DNA of 64,000 bases, from NCBI GenBank assembly GCA_949358305.1, contig OX442314.1, positions 11,899,060-11,963,059 on the forward strand. The letters run 5' to 3'. Position numbers and translations under genes: made by a program. The notes under the pieces were generated by a model. That model searched no databases. It saw nothing but the letters and a program-made list of their open reading frames with translations, and was not told where the DNA came from. Position 1 is the first letter of the stretch, and every line of letters starts with the position of its first letter. Of the stretch, positions 31,201 through 42,582 are shown piece by piece. The DNA is from Strigamia acuminata (taxonomy: Eukaryota > Arthropoda > Chilopoda > Geophilomorpha > Linotaeniidae).

Positions 31201-33799
31201 GAAAAATAGCATTTTTTGAACGATTTTGGCCTAATACACCACATTTTGAACAATTTTGTGCTAAAAATAGCATTTTTTGATACCGTTAAACCTGAAATTT
31301 TGCTAAATTTTTCCCGTAGAGTGGATTTATGCTCCTAAAAATGCATCATTTTGTTCTTAAAAGGTTTATTCTCGCATCGGTACGACGTAATTATGAATAG
31401 TTGCCAAACATCCATAAAAAGAAACCAAAAAACTACCGTAAACTAGGCTTTGGTGTAGACATTATGCTGACCGTATCCATATCCGGCCCACTATCACTCA
31501 AATCTTCTAATTCGTCAAACAGATCTTCGATATCCTGAGGATCCATTTCTTCGTGCGCGCTTTTTTGTTCAATTTCCTCTATTTCATGATCTTCATCAGT
31601 CACCTTAAACCGCTTCAAAAGAGATATAAACTTCTGTTTCAAATTTCTTTGCTATAAAAAATACAAAAACCAAATTAAAATAAATTTAAAAATAAAAAAA
31701 AAATCACTAAATTTACTCTGGCAGCAGCTCCAGCAGGTAAATTAATCTCAACTCCACGACTCCTATGATTCCTCCCGTCCTCCAACATGGGCTCGCTGTC
31801 GCTACCTTCTTCATTGGACGTAAAATCTTCCTCTTCGTCGCTGTAGGTTTCGCCAACTCGATCTACAAACACGGACGGGATGAGGAAACTAGCAAAATTC
31901 TTGAGGGAAAAAGCGGTTATTTTCACTAAAGGCTCGTCTAATTTATTAGTAAAAAATCGATCGAAGAAGATAGAAGACAGCAAACAGAAGATAGAATACA
32001 GGTTCTTTTCATAAACATCAACAAACCTCCGGCTTCAATCACAGTCGCGCCTTCCTTCTGCTTCGCATCGTGGTCGACCGGTTGACTTAATAGAGAAACC
32101 ATACTCATTTTGGCCACGATGGACGTTTTTTCTTTCAAATCCGTGTACAATTCCAGCTCCTCGTCGACTGGCTTTTGAAGTGCCTGCGAAAAACGACGAA
32201 ATTCGATCAGAAACGTGCAAAATTGCGACTCGCGAGTCCTAATTTAATTCCGGTTTATCTCATTACCTCGGCCATGCCAACTGTTCCAACCGCCAGTGTT
32301 TTAAACCCCAACATGGTTCTGTTTTTATACCGCTTACGTCGTTGTAAAAGGATTTGCAATTTATTGCCCTCTCTCTTAAGAAAATGTGGGTACTAAAAAT
32401 AAAAGAGATAATTTTTATGGTCTTAAGTTTAAGCTTTAAATCAATACGGCGCTGCGCTTCAACCAAAAGGCTTAAAGTTTCGAAATTTCGTCGGTTTTTC
32501 TCTCAAAAAATTGCATCGTGGATTAATATCAGACAAACGATTAATAATTAATGTTTTCGTACTAAAGTTTCGCTTTAGCGCATTAAAAAGCCATTAAATG
32601 ATAATAACTAACGCAAATTCGCTCATAAAAATAAAAATCGTTACTGCTAACGATCTTAATTCCATTTTTAGCATTTTTCGATGACATAATGCATTGAAAA
32701 AACACTAAACAGCCAATTTTCTAAGACAGAAAAAAAAAATAAGAAACCTGAAACGAAAATGACAGTGCTAATTCCCGTTCCAAAATGTTTTCAGTGCCAG
32801 GCATAATGACTTCATTTGAACGGAGAATTCGCTTGGAACTCTGTAATAAAAAATAGAAAAAAAAATAGAAAAAATGTATACAAATTTGACAGTTCTATCT
32901 CACCTGCACTTTAACTGCAATTACGAGTGATGTAAGGTCATTTCCTAATGGTTTGAGCAGGACAAGTTTAGTAAGAGTCAAGGTGCATACTCTATTTAAT
33001 TAAACAAATCAAATGAAGAATTAAATATTAATAGTAATCTACTTTCATTAAACACCGGCCAAAATCTCTTAAATAACTACGAATGTTTAAACATGTGTTG
33101 GTTTAATGCCAACAACATAACGTTAAGGTATTACGCTTATCATACAACCAAAAATACCAACACATACCGATGATGCAACATCCAACACACACATTTCTTC
33201 ATTTATTTATTTGTTTTTAATGAAATAAAAATATAAAATAAAAATAAAAATAAATATAATTAATTTATAAATAAATTTATAAATTAGTTCAACGAACTGT
33301 TAAATAACGGGAAACGTAAATTGAAAAATTTTTACGCCGAATATTTAGGGAATTTAAAGGAAATATCAAACAAATCAAATGTCAATTTTTCCCTGTAGGA
33401 ACTGCATAGAGGAAAGAAGTTGAATTAAAGGCGCATTTTCGACATTTATCACCTGGGTGCGTAGGAAAACACCCGAGAGTTGGTTGACAATTTTGTGTCG
33501 GTGTGTGTGGATGTGTTGTTGGTTATTTCGATTCTTTTAACGACTATATTTGGCTAAATTAAATGATTCAACTCGGGGCAGCATCTGAATCACGTCGGTC
33601 TCATTTAGACGGGCAGTGATTTAAAAGGAAGATGCGGAAATGCACGGGAGTTACGGTTGTTTATGGATTATTAGTTGGAAATTATTTTCTACCTCGGAAT
33701 ACAATTCGGTGGTGTTCTATCAATTTCCCACGACGCGTATAATTTAACCGGGGTTGGTTTTGGCCCTGCAGTGAGAGGAGGGTTCAGTCTGTCAGCCAT
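28262..33799 (-). CDS. PACS: PACS family sorting protein (831 aa, 18 exons)
   Basis: Exons (minus, 5' to 3'): 33799-33693, 32991-32904, 32840-32748, 32392-32267, 32183-32027, 31862-31717, 31651-31437, 30999-30945, 30887-30828, 30767-30567, 30500-30292, 30230-30076, 30014-29904, 29835-29690, 29623-29454, 29382-29156, 28560-28450, 28380-28262. Phases agree throughout. PACS proteins bind acidic clusters on cargo such as furin and direct endosome/TGN and ER-mitochondria sorting. The cargo-binding region starts [18 protein letters not shown] and runs through [16 protein letters not shown] and [22 protein letters not shown]. Exon 6 encodes the acidic cluster ([18 protein letters not shown]). The middle region has [11 protein letters not shown] and [12 protein letters not shown]. 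The C-terminal region has [46 protein letters not shown] and [19 protein letters not shown]. Human paralogues are 889-963 aa. It is head to head with the UBXN1-like gene. Confidence 0.96.
28727..29010. repeat. 21-bp minisatellite in PACS intron 16
   Basis: About 13 copies of a 21-bp unit (GATGCATTTCTAGACGCAAAA), with more diverged copies at both ends. As 21 is a multiple of three and the unit lacks stops, both strands stay open for over 120 codons. It lies wholly between PACS exons 16 and 17, so it is not coding. Confidence 0.92.
31110..31290. repeat. Degenerate tandem repeat in PACS intron 7
   Basis: About five loose copies of a 35-bp unit with the core ACATTTTTTGAACGATTTTGG. It lies in the intron between PACS exons 7 and 8. 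Confidence 0.6.
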
Positions 33800-34140
33800 T
33801 ATTCTTGAAATCTTGATAGTTGCAATTGCTTTGGTCAGAGCGTTGTGACTTTTAGAGGATTTAGTCCGGGATTGAAATACACAATAAAAATTTTAATGAA
33901 AACAAATTTTGAATGAAATTTATTTTATTTTTTTTATCTTTTGGATATAATTATATTGTTTAAATTAAATTTATTTTAGATTGGTCGTGTCGAAGTATTC
34001 TCGAGAGGTGTCACTCGCGACCGGTTTCATGTTGAGGGACTATATCTGTGTCGCCGGTTGTAGTTAAGGGAATTATTCACGTTAAAAGAGAAATATAATA
34101 GTGAAGAACGAACTGTGAAATTTGTTTAGATATTCCTGCC
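33800..34140. promoter_or_regulatory. Shared 5' region of PACS (-) and the UBXN1-like gene (+)
   Basis: The two start codons are 341 bp apart on opposite strands. No TATA box was seen. This is the arrangement of a bidirectional promoter between housekeeping genes (inference). Confidence 0.5.
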
Positions 34141-35642
34141 ATGTCAGACGCGATAAATACGTTGCTCGAAATGGGTTTCCCAGTAAACCGAGCGTGAGTT
34201 CTCGACGTCATTAAAACTGATTGTTGATATACAAATTTACAAAATATAGTTAATTTTGATTTGTTTTGATTTTTCTAGGGAAAAAGCGTTGAAAATAACT
34301 GGGAATATTGGTGCAGAAGTGGCTATGGATTGGTACGAATATAATGCAACATATGCTTTTTGAATATTCGATGTAGATATTTTAAAATTGAAGGTTGTTG
34401 GCGCATAATGACGACCCCAACATAGACGAACCGATGCAATCTGAAATTACGAGCAGTTCGAGCACTACTGAAGGTCGTAACATGAAATATTGATGTTAAC
34501 AAATCGTATTTAATATCGTTTGTTTAATTTTTAGATAATAATCAACCAGTTTCGTCTGGAAATGGAGATGATAATGAAAATATGGACACGGCTTCTATTG
34601 CTAAGTCATTCCGATGCGACGAGTAAGAAATGGCGGACGATGAAATTTAATAATTAAAAATTTAAATTTTTTTTTTAATATTCAGTTGTGGGAAACAACT
34701 TTCGAGTGAACAAGCGGTTGAGTTTCACGCTGCCAAAACGGGACATACGAATTTTTCGGAATCGTCCGAAGAATTAAAGCCGATGACCGAAGAGGAGAAA
34801 AAAGATCGTTTATTGAAGTATTTTCTTGCGGGAAGAAAAATGTGGAGTTAAATACCCGTTTTTTGTTTTTAGGATAGAAGAGAAAATTAAGATGAGAAGA
34901 TTAGAAAAAGAAGCGCACGATAAGCGGGAACAAAACGAAAAGGAACGACAACGAAGAAAAGTGGGACAAGAAATCACAGAAGCCAAGAAACGGTTTTTAA
35001 TTTTTAATTTTTTCCTCCGAATTTCGGGAAAATTTTGGATTAACAATTTGTAATTTCTAGAATGGAAGACGAGGAATTAAAACAAATAGCGGAACAAAAA
35101 CGGAGGGAAAAAATGGAGGAAAAAATGGCTAGACAAAGAGTTCTAGATCAGATCGAAAAAGATAAACAAGCCAGAAGAGAAAAAGTATTAAAAATAGAAA
35201 ACATTCCATCGATTTTTTGATAAATATTAAATTATTTTAAGTTCGGTGGGGCCTCTCAATCGAAAGAGGAAACTGCGGTACCCTTACCACCGATTGTGAC
35301 ACCCGTGCAACTAGCGGTGAAAAAAGATTACGAACAAACAAAAATCCAAGTAAAAAAATGCAAATGTTTAATAATTTTACATCAAATTTATAATTTTTTT
35401 AAATTTAAATTTAGGTTAGGCTACCGAATGGAACGGCACTGACCCAGTCGTTCGGCAGCAAGGAGGAACTAGCAGCTGTGCGACTCTACATTCTGATGAG
35501 CCAAAACGAAATTGGCGAACCATTCACGATGATGACCAATTTTCCTAAACGAGTTTTCACCGACGAAGATATGGAAAAACCGCTATTCGAATTAGGTTTA
35601 GTGCCTTCCGCTGTCATCATAATCAGCAAAGGGCAAAGCTAA
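34141..35642 (+). CDS. UBXN1: UBXN1-like (SAKS1) UBA-UBX protein (328 aa, 9 exons)
   Basis: Exons 34141-34193, 34279-34332, 34394-34473, 34535-34622, 34686-34817, 34873-34992, 35061-35184, 35242-35349, 35415-35642; all phases agree. UBXN1 is a p97/VCP cofactor that binds ubiquitin through an N-terminal UBA domain. Here the UBA is residues 1-45 (NTLLEMGFPVNRAEKAL ... AMDWLLAHNDD). Residues about 91-118 hold a Cys/His motif CDDCGKQLSSEQAVEFHAAK. A Lys/Glu/Arg-rich coiled coil covers about 130-220. The C-terminal UBX domain starts VRLPNGTALTQSF and has the p97-binding loop as FPKR (usually FPR), ending GLVPSAVIIISKGQ. Its 3' end converges on RNase T2 gene G1, 138 bp away. Confidence 0.95.
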
Positions 35643-35780
35643 AGCGATTTTTTTAAAATAACGATTTCAACTTTAATTCCGTTCTAAATAACAACAAAAA
35701 TTGTTTTTTTTTTTTTTACAGTAATATCGATTTACAAAAATACGTACTTTATATGTAAATTGTATAATAAATTACTAATT

Positions 35781-37215
35781 CTAACACTTTGGAGCGTTTT
35801 CAACATTTTTCCAGTATTTGATAACTCGTGGGTTCGGGAAATCCACCTTAATAGTCGTCAGTTGCTTGGTAACGCTCTTGGTGTGGGTGATTGGCGGATA
35901 CCAAACCAAGGAGTTTTTGGGGCAACGTTCGGCTCCAATGGCGATCGGAATGTTATCTATGGCATCCGATGGGCAGTTGATTAAGTTGAGCTCCTTGTCA
36001 AAACATATTTCGATTTCGTAGATGTAGTAAGTCTTGTTTGTCTATCGAAAATTTTAAATAAAATAAATACGTGTTTAAATATTTTCCGCATTTCGTACAC
36101 TCACCTTTATGTACTCGCACACTAGAAGCGGATTCACGTGCAGAACGTTCTGAACGGCAGTTTCGATGTCGTAGGCCTGTTATTTTAAAATATTATGCAT
36201 TAATTATGTGTTTAAACAGTGTTTAACTTCAATTTACCAATACTGGTGTGTCGGAACTGGGTTCAATGCCAGAGTTTTTGAGAATACTGTGAAAAAATGG
36301 AAGAAAAATCAAAACAGAACTGAAAGAAATGTGTTTTTCGTGCATACTTATTCATATTATATTGTTGTATCCATTTCAAACCCTGCTGAAAAAATCGAAG
36401 TTGTGTTTTTAGCATTGGAAGAGTTGATGCACAAGTGCCGTGTTTCTCCCATTCGTGCGACCTGTTTAATTAATTTTATATTAATGTTTGTGTTAATTTA
36501 TTTCTGGTTAAATGAGGCACCATAGAGAGTCTTCCGCTGTATTTGCGTACACATTTGCCCAATATTTATCCAAATCTTCTTTGATTTTCTAAATAATAAA
36601 TTTTTAGAAAAATTATCATTTTTTATTAATGGCGGAGCAATTCTGCAAACTAACTTTAATCTGGTTGACGTCAAACGGATCGGATTTATTGCAAAATGAC
36701 GGGTCTGAACTTTCCAATGAAGAAGGCCTGTAAATGAATTTTTTATTTTTTTTTACATTATTTTTATTTTTATTTTTTTAATCTCTAATACCATATTCCA
36801 TGAACAGTCCAGCTATCAATCTGGCAAGTAATATTGCACTTGTGCTTTGGATCGGGAATCTAATCAATGAAAAAAAAACAATGGAATTCAGCTCATAGCT
36901 ATAATTAACTGTGACAATTACTTTACCTGCCAAGTAAGACAAGATACTGGTGGCCATGTTTGAGTGAACATTAAATAGTCCCATTTTTTACTGTTAATGT
37001 CAACAGAGTTGTTTTTATATCTATATAAGGAAAAGATGAATGCAATTAGAATATAATAATATTTAGAAACTACAGTAAAGACGAGATAAAATTCATATAT
37101 TTTTTGGTAAAAGCCTAAAACTTACTGTTTCGCAACATTGACGGATGGCATTCCATCGCTGCAATGTAGAAAACAAAGCAATAGAATTCCCAGAAGCATA
37201 GTACATTTGGCCATG
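35781..37215 (-). CDS. RNase T2 gene G1, both catalytic motifs intact (295 aa, 9 exons)
   Basis: Exons (minus): 37215-37127, 37020-36927, 36859-36792, 36727-36655, 36588-36521, 36461-36348, 36286-36238, 36176-36105, 36041-35781; phases agree. Secreted T2 ribonuclease: MAKCTMLLGILLLCFLHCSDG is a clear signal peptide. KKWDYLMFTQTWPPVSC is the conserved N-terminal strand. The first active-site motif is SWTVHGIW plus P across the exon 3/4 junction; the second is SHEWEKHGTC. All catalytic residues (His; His-Glu, Lys-His) are present, so it should cleave RNA through a 2',3'-cyclic intermediate. It ends KNVENAPKC without the tail exons of the distal copies. The palindrome found upstream of G3-G6 and G8 is absent here. 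RNF216 separates it from the rest of the array. Confidence 0.93.
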
Positions 37216-37717
37216 GCAATGAAAGTGTGTGCTAAAATGCCACTATCAACTTAAAATATGCATTAAAAATTGATTAGATGTTTAAGTAAAGTAGTTGATA
37301 AAAATCCAAATCTTCCTGCTGTCATGTGCAGTGATATAAACAAACGGTCATGTGATTACCTTATTTTGCAAGGGCAAATAATAATCCAGTGCTTTTAACA
37401 GATAGAAATATTATTAATAAAATTTGCTTTATTTATAAAGTGTAGTAAATTAAAAATTAAAAAGTTTTTAAAATTTTTATTTTTAATAGTCCCGCATTTG
37501 TGTTCCAACATTAATAACAACGCCATTTTTGATAGCGCCGTATTGTGTTAAAATATCTAACTAGATTTCATCGCATTTCATCAAAATCTTTTGAATTTGG
37601 GCCAACTTGGAGTTTACGTAATTCACATGGTAATAACTAATAAATCAATAAACCAAACTTTTGGAAACTTTTTGTGTTTTTTACTTTTATTTAGAATGTC
37701 AAATGAGCGAGTTTAGG

Positions 37718-40058
37718 TTATAGCGCGTAAGGTTCAATCTTCTCAGGCACGGCCGCGAACGGCGTTTGGGTCGGGTCGTGTTTGAGCTCGACCGTCCGCA
37801 CTTCCGGGTGCGTCTCTATATACTCCTTTTTCGCCTTCTTGGCGCACTCCTGCACCTCCAAACGATGAAATTCCTCGTCGTTCGTAAACAGTGGACACCT
37901 ATTAACGATTGAAATCACATTTACGAGTAACTTTACATTTATTTCTTCATTCTCACTCTCCGTCCTTGAAATGGAAGTTGCCGACGATTGGCTCGCGACA
38001 CACGTAGCAGAAGAACTGGCCGCAAATGCACTTCATTTTATTGCAGCCATACTCCTTGATGAAGCGGCGTTTGCACCAAGGACAGGTACGCAGCAGCGCA
38101 TCCGTCATCCTGTTCTCGATGTACGTGCGAAATTGCACCTCGGATCTCTGCTCCTCGGCCTCGTCGCAGGGCAGCGGGAGGTGGTAGGCTTTTCTGCAAA
38201 GTCTTAGCAAAAGAAAATTACTTCAGACGACAATTTTTCATTTTCCTTTTTCGTTTACAAACCTGCACGTGACTTTGAGACATTCCGGGTTGAAGCACCG
38301 AAAGATCTTGAGGTTTGGGTCCGACACGATGGCGCAGAAGGAGCAGTGCGGACACGACACGAGGTCCGGGATGTCTGCGCGCCGGATCTCCTCCTCCTGC
38401 ATCCTGCGGACGAGGCTTGAGAACACGTTGGGCGGCAGCACGTTCTGCAGCGTGATGGGCGAGAACTCGCTTTCGCATTGTGGGTCGAGGCAGTGGAACT
38501 CGTACTTGCCCTGGCCGATTTGCACTTCGGCATAGCGCCGGATGCAGATTTTGCAGAACAGGTGACCGTCGGAACACTGCAGCATATCCTCGATGAGCAA
38601 TTCGTCGTCGAAACAGCAACCGCAGGTCATCAATTGGCCGTTTTCCTTCACCATTTCGATTTTCCTCCGCTGCTCCATTTCCTTGTCTTTTTTAAATTCT
38701 AAAAAAGAAAGGAAAAATGAAATAAATCTCTTTTAGATACGACACGACGTTTTATGACGTTTGATTCTGTCTTCCATTTCGATGAATAACATCTCTTTGT
38801 AGAACAGTTCGTCAATTGTGTTCGGCATCGGTTTGATGGCGCTTATTTTCGTCTTTATCCTCACGGTCTCCTTCGTTTTCTTGACCAATGGTTCTGTAAT
38901 GAATCGAATTAATCGATTATTTTGTAATTGTAAATTGATTAAATTCACCATCGGATCCAACGTTCCACTGCGAATTCAACTCCTTCATGATCGGAGTCAG
39001 GTGGAACAGGTGTTTCTCCATAACGTACACCAAATCGGCTTTGTACGCGTACCGAAACTTGTTTTGCACGTAACACTCGACGTGCTGTTTGTACGATTGA
39101 CTCACGACCCTCGTGTGGTTTTGAAAATAATTTTCCGGGTCTGGGAACATCTCGAGAAACTCCTCGACGCTGAAATCACTAGAAACGATGCAAATAGTAG
39201 AGAAAATAATCATAAAAATATATAAACAAAACCTTTCCACAAATTTTCGCTTGGTCGCCGCCCGTTGAGCATCGGCCATCTTGGGATATAAAGAACGATT
39301 CTCTAACCATTCGGCAACGGTAGCGTTGATGTAATCCGCGTCGTTCGTGTATTTCCCGATGAAAGTTCGCAGATATTCGGGATCGGCGTCGGGAAACAGC
39401 TCCAAAATGGAGTCCACTTTGGCCGTGGCCGTCGACTGATCGTCGTTCTCTTCGGCGGAAGTCGGCGCGGTCGCTTCCTGCTCGTAATTATTCATGTCGA
39501 GCAACTCGGCGGTCGCTTCCTGCTCTTCATTATTCATGTCGAGCAACTCGGCGATCACTACGCGCACCCGGTTTGGATTGCCGTGAAATGCCTCCAAATA
39601 CGCGAAGATTTCCTCCCTGCTCTTATTGGGAACACATCTGCTCACCACGTCCACATCCTTGACCAATTCGTTGAACTTTTCGTTTTCGTTTTTCTCCTGG
39701 ATCTTCGTTAGTCGTTTGGTGATCAACCGGTCGATGACGACGTTTCTTCTGTTGGGAGTCGCACTCTCCGCTTCAATCAACTCGTAAACTTCGTTCGCAT
39801 CCACGTCGAAATCCGGATGTATTTCTCGGAGGGTCCTCACGATCGAAGTGACTTCCTAAACACAAATTAAATCCGTTTTAGTTACTTTTTCGGGTTTTAT
39901 CGATCAGTTTGATATTTGTATAGTACCCTTAATTTATGATGAAATACATCTGGATCGTTGCTTTCTTCATCTGCGTGCGTACGATTCACAATGTCGTCGT
40001 TTTCAGCGTCTTCAGCGTTACCGCCGTGCCGGAAGTTTAAAATTTCGCCATTTTCCAT
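37718..40058 (-). CDS. RNF216: RNF216 (TRIAD3)-like RBR E3 ubiquitin ligase (663 aa, 7 exons)
   Basis: Exons (minus): 40058-39927, 39855-39233, 39178-38949, 38893-38741, 38698-38263, 38193-37957, 37898-37718. Phases agree; the exon 4 donor is the least certain (GTATCT chosen). RNF216 is an RBR-type ligase that builds ubiquitin chains on immune and signalling proteins. RING1: CGCCFDDELLIEDMLQC ... HLFCKIC ... FHCLDPQC. IBR: CPHCSFCAIV ... CFNPECLKVTC. RING2: CPWCKRRFIKEYGCNKMKC, where the Cys of YGCNKM fits the catalytic residue, then CGQFFCYVC. The N-terminal half carries helical repeats and a 16-residue tandem duplication (AELLDMNN-EQEATA twice, 39468-39560). A dead relative of exon 5 lies at 1745-2095. 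Human RNF216 is longer, mainly at both ends. Confidence 0.93.
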
Positions 40059-40558
40059 CGTTCTTTATTTGCGTTATTAAATTAAGAAACCAGCTGTTTA
40101 TTGAATTTTTTTGTAAAAAGAAACCGGAAATTCAGACGGAGTTTAGGCCATCCCCAAACACGAATTTCTCATATGTACTTGAATATTTGTCGTTGCCAAA
40201 TAAAACGGGGTTCCAACACTTACAAACTTGGATTTAAAAAAGACTTATTCGAAAAAGAGACAGAATGAATTCTAGTTAGAATTTCTAACACAATACGGCG
40301 CTGCTACAAGCGATCCAAAATGGCGCCGACCTCTCCCTCCTGCAAAACCAGAGAAGTACTATACAACAAAAGGTTAAATCATTTATCTATTTTCTATTCA
40401 AATCTGAGCAGTGTTCATGCTGTATGAGGTACAGAAAAATACATTTTATTCGTTCGCGTCAATATTTTTAAAATGAAATTTTAAATTTTAAATTTATATT
40501 TGAATTTGCAAAACGAATTACACACGTTTAGTGGACAAGTAACGAACTGCATTTTAAT

Positions 40559-40744
40559 TTAAATTTCTGTTTTCTGCTCTCGAGACTGTCTCCTGGCATA
40601 ACTTCCTAAGCACGCAAAGAATCCCATGGTACTGATTAACAGGCCTAACATCAACGCCAATACGTCACCAGCTTCCATACCGCTTGCAGCAGGTGCTATT
40701 GAATTCAAACAGACGAGAATAAATGAACGAAAAACTACAAACAC
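40559..40744 (-). CDS. SMIM30: SMIM30-like small membrane protein, 3' exon (start not found)
   Basis: The frame reads FRSFILVCLNSIAPAASG (signal-like), then MEAGDVLALMLGLLISTMGF and FACLGSYARRQSREQ. This matches the SMIM30 microprotein family (VEAGDAIALLLG ... CACLGVYARK), a roughly 60-aa ER/membrane protein. There is no ATG before the signal-like part; the frame opens at a GTG (40744). TTTGTAG just upstream (40735) could be a splice acceptor, so a 5' exon elsewhere is likely. The only internal ATG would remove the signal segment. The exon overlaps, in another frame on the same strand, the end of RNase gene G2, which may have landed on it. Either a small functional gene with an unseen first exon or a truncated copy. 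Confidence 0.65.
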   Translation of the reverse strand: MFVVFRSFILVCLNSIAPAASGMEAGDVLALMLGLLISTMGFFACLGSYARRQSREQKTEI

Positions 40745-42459
40745 TCGTTGGGAAATGCATACTAATTTTCTTCATGTGGATTGGGGGATACCAAGCGAGA
40801 TAATTCGGAGTACAACGCTTCTTCCCTTTATCTGGTGATGGGCAATCGATTAAGTTCAGTTCTTTATTAAAACATACTTTAATTTCGTAGATGTAGTAAG
40901 TATTGTTTGTCTGTAAAAGTTAGAAATAAAATTAAATATTTTTTCAAATTTCAATCATTTCTTTCATTAACCTCCACGTACTCGCAATCTAACAGCGGTT
41001 TCACGATTACAACTTTCCGAATGGCAGCTTCGATATCTTTCACCTGTTATTTCACGTTTTATACATAAAAATACACGAACACAGAATAACTTCGATTTAC
41101 CAACACCGGGGCATCAAAACTGGGTTCAATTCCAGACAATTTCAGAATGCTGTTTTATAGAGAGATGACAAAAAAAATAATTGAAATTATGTTGCAACAT
41201 TGTACAGTACTGTATTTTGAATTGTATTGGGTTTCACGAGAATGCATTTTGTAATACATTTTTGTGTGCTATTGGTTTGCAAATGATTAGGGTTTCTGTT
41301 TTCCCGCCTTTTTTTAATTCCTGGTTCCCGGTACCAAAATGGCCGGTACTCCCGGGACTAAAAAGGGTCAGACGATGAAAAATAGCTAAAAATGGCTGTT
41401 TTTGGTCAAAAATGGCCATTATCATCAAACAAAATGTAACGTTTCAATGACAAAGATGACGTTTCAGCAATGTTTTGACAATTTTGGACGGAAGCGGTTA
41501 TTTTTTCAAATTTCCCGGTTCCCGGTTTCCGGGAAATCGGTACCCCGGTTTCTCGGTACCGAAACCCTACAAATGATAATATATTTTGAAAAATGTATTA
41601 AGAAATGCATTCTTAATATTATTATATTACACAAAAATATATTTTTGAACCATATGGGCACACCTACTTATGCATATTATATTTCTTAATCCACGTTAGA
41701 CCCTGCTGAAAATATTTCAGTTGCGTTCCAAGCGCGGGGAGTGTGGATGCACAAGTTCCATGTTTCTCCCATTCGTGGCGCCTGTTCAATTAATTGTATT
41801 TTAGATATTACTATAATATTTTATGTAAAAAAAAAAAATTTTACCAAAAAGAATATTCTTCATCATTGGAGTGAACATCTGGCCAGTATTTATTCAATTC
41901 CCATTTGATTGACTAAATAATAATATAAATACTCATTTATTCACATCGTAATAATTTTGCAACCAACTTGAATTTGTTTAGCATCAAAGTGGTCGGATTT
42001 ATTACAGAAAGAAGGACTTGGAGAATTTAGAAATGAAGGCCTTAAAAGTGTAAGTTTTATTGATTTTTATTTTTAAATCCTTTTCAATGTTTGCGATTAT
42101 TGTTAAATATTATTTACCATATTCCATGAACTGTCCAACTATCAATTTGGTGGTCGATACTGCACGTATTATTTGGATTCACAATCTAATTGAAAACAAA
42201 CAAACCGAGTAAAAAAAGTGCAAAATCGCGTGTCATGAATTCTCTTTACTTGCCAGTTGAGACAAGACACTGGCGGCCATGTCTGAGTAAACATTAAATA
42301 ATCCCATCCGGTTCTATAAAAATAAAACGCAAATCCAAGACAAAAGTGGCGCGAAACTTAAAACTATCCCAAAACTTACTCTTCGCCAATACACAATCCA
42401 GCCTTTGTACTAAGAAAAAGACAGAAAATAATTAAATTTATAATGTTAAGTTCAGCCAT
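40665..42459 (-). CDS. RNase T2 gene G2, active site intact but altered C-terminus
   Basis: Starts MAELNIINLIIFCLFLST (signal peptide). Has WDYLMFTQTWPPVSCLNW, the first motif SWTVHGIW (near 42120), and the second motif RHEWEKHGTC (near 41760), so the catalytic residues are all present. The last exon follows other copies through CFNKELNLIDCPSP and AWYPPI, then diverges. It reads through the SMIM30-like exon in a different frame to TGA at 40665-40667, replacing the normal C-terminal strand region. Intron 6 carries a 282-bp hAT MITE (41288-41569). Only a degenerate form of the promoter palindrome is present (42470-42510). Confidence 0.85.
41288..41569. mobile_element. hAT-type MITE with 8-bp target duplication, inside RNase G2 intron
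   Basis: Termini TAGGGTTTC and GAAACCCTA. Flanked by CAAATGAT on both sides (41280-41287 and 41570-41577). The right half has nested GGTACC/CCGGG-rich repeats. 282 bp, no coding capacity. Confidence 0.85.
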
Positions 42460-42582
42460 GACGCTATAAAGCCACAATCAGCAGCTTATTTCAAGCTATC
42501 TAGCACTAAAATCGATAAAAATTGATAAAAATTAAAGAAAAATACGTAAAAATTATCAGCAAAAGTAAATACTTCTATTTTG

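Noticed and set aside
38218-38702. Several long ORFs overlapping RNF216 exon 5 in other frames
   Set aside because: They are antisense or out-of-frame readings of a GC-rich exon whose own frame has clear RBR motifs.
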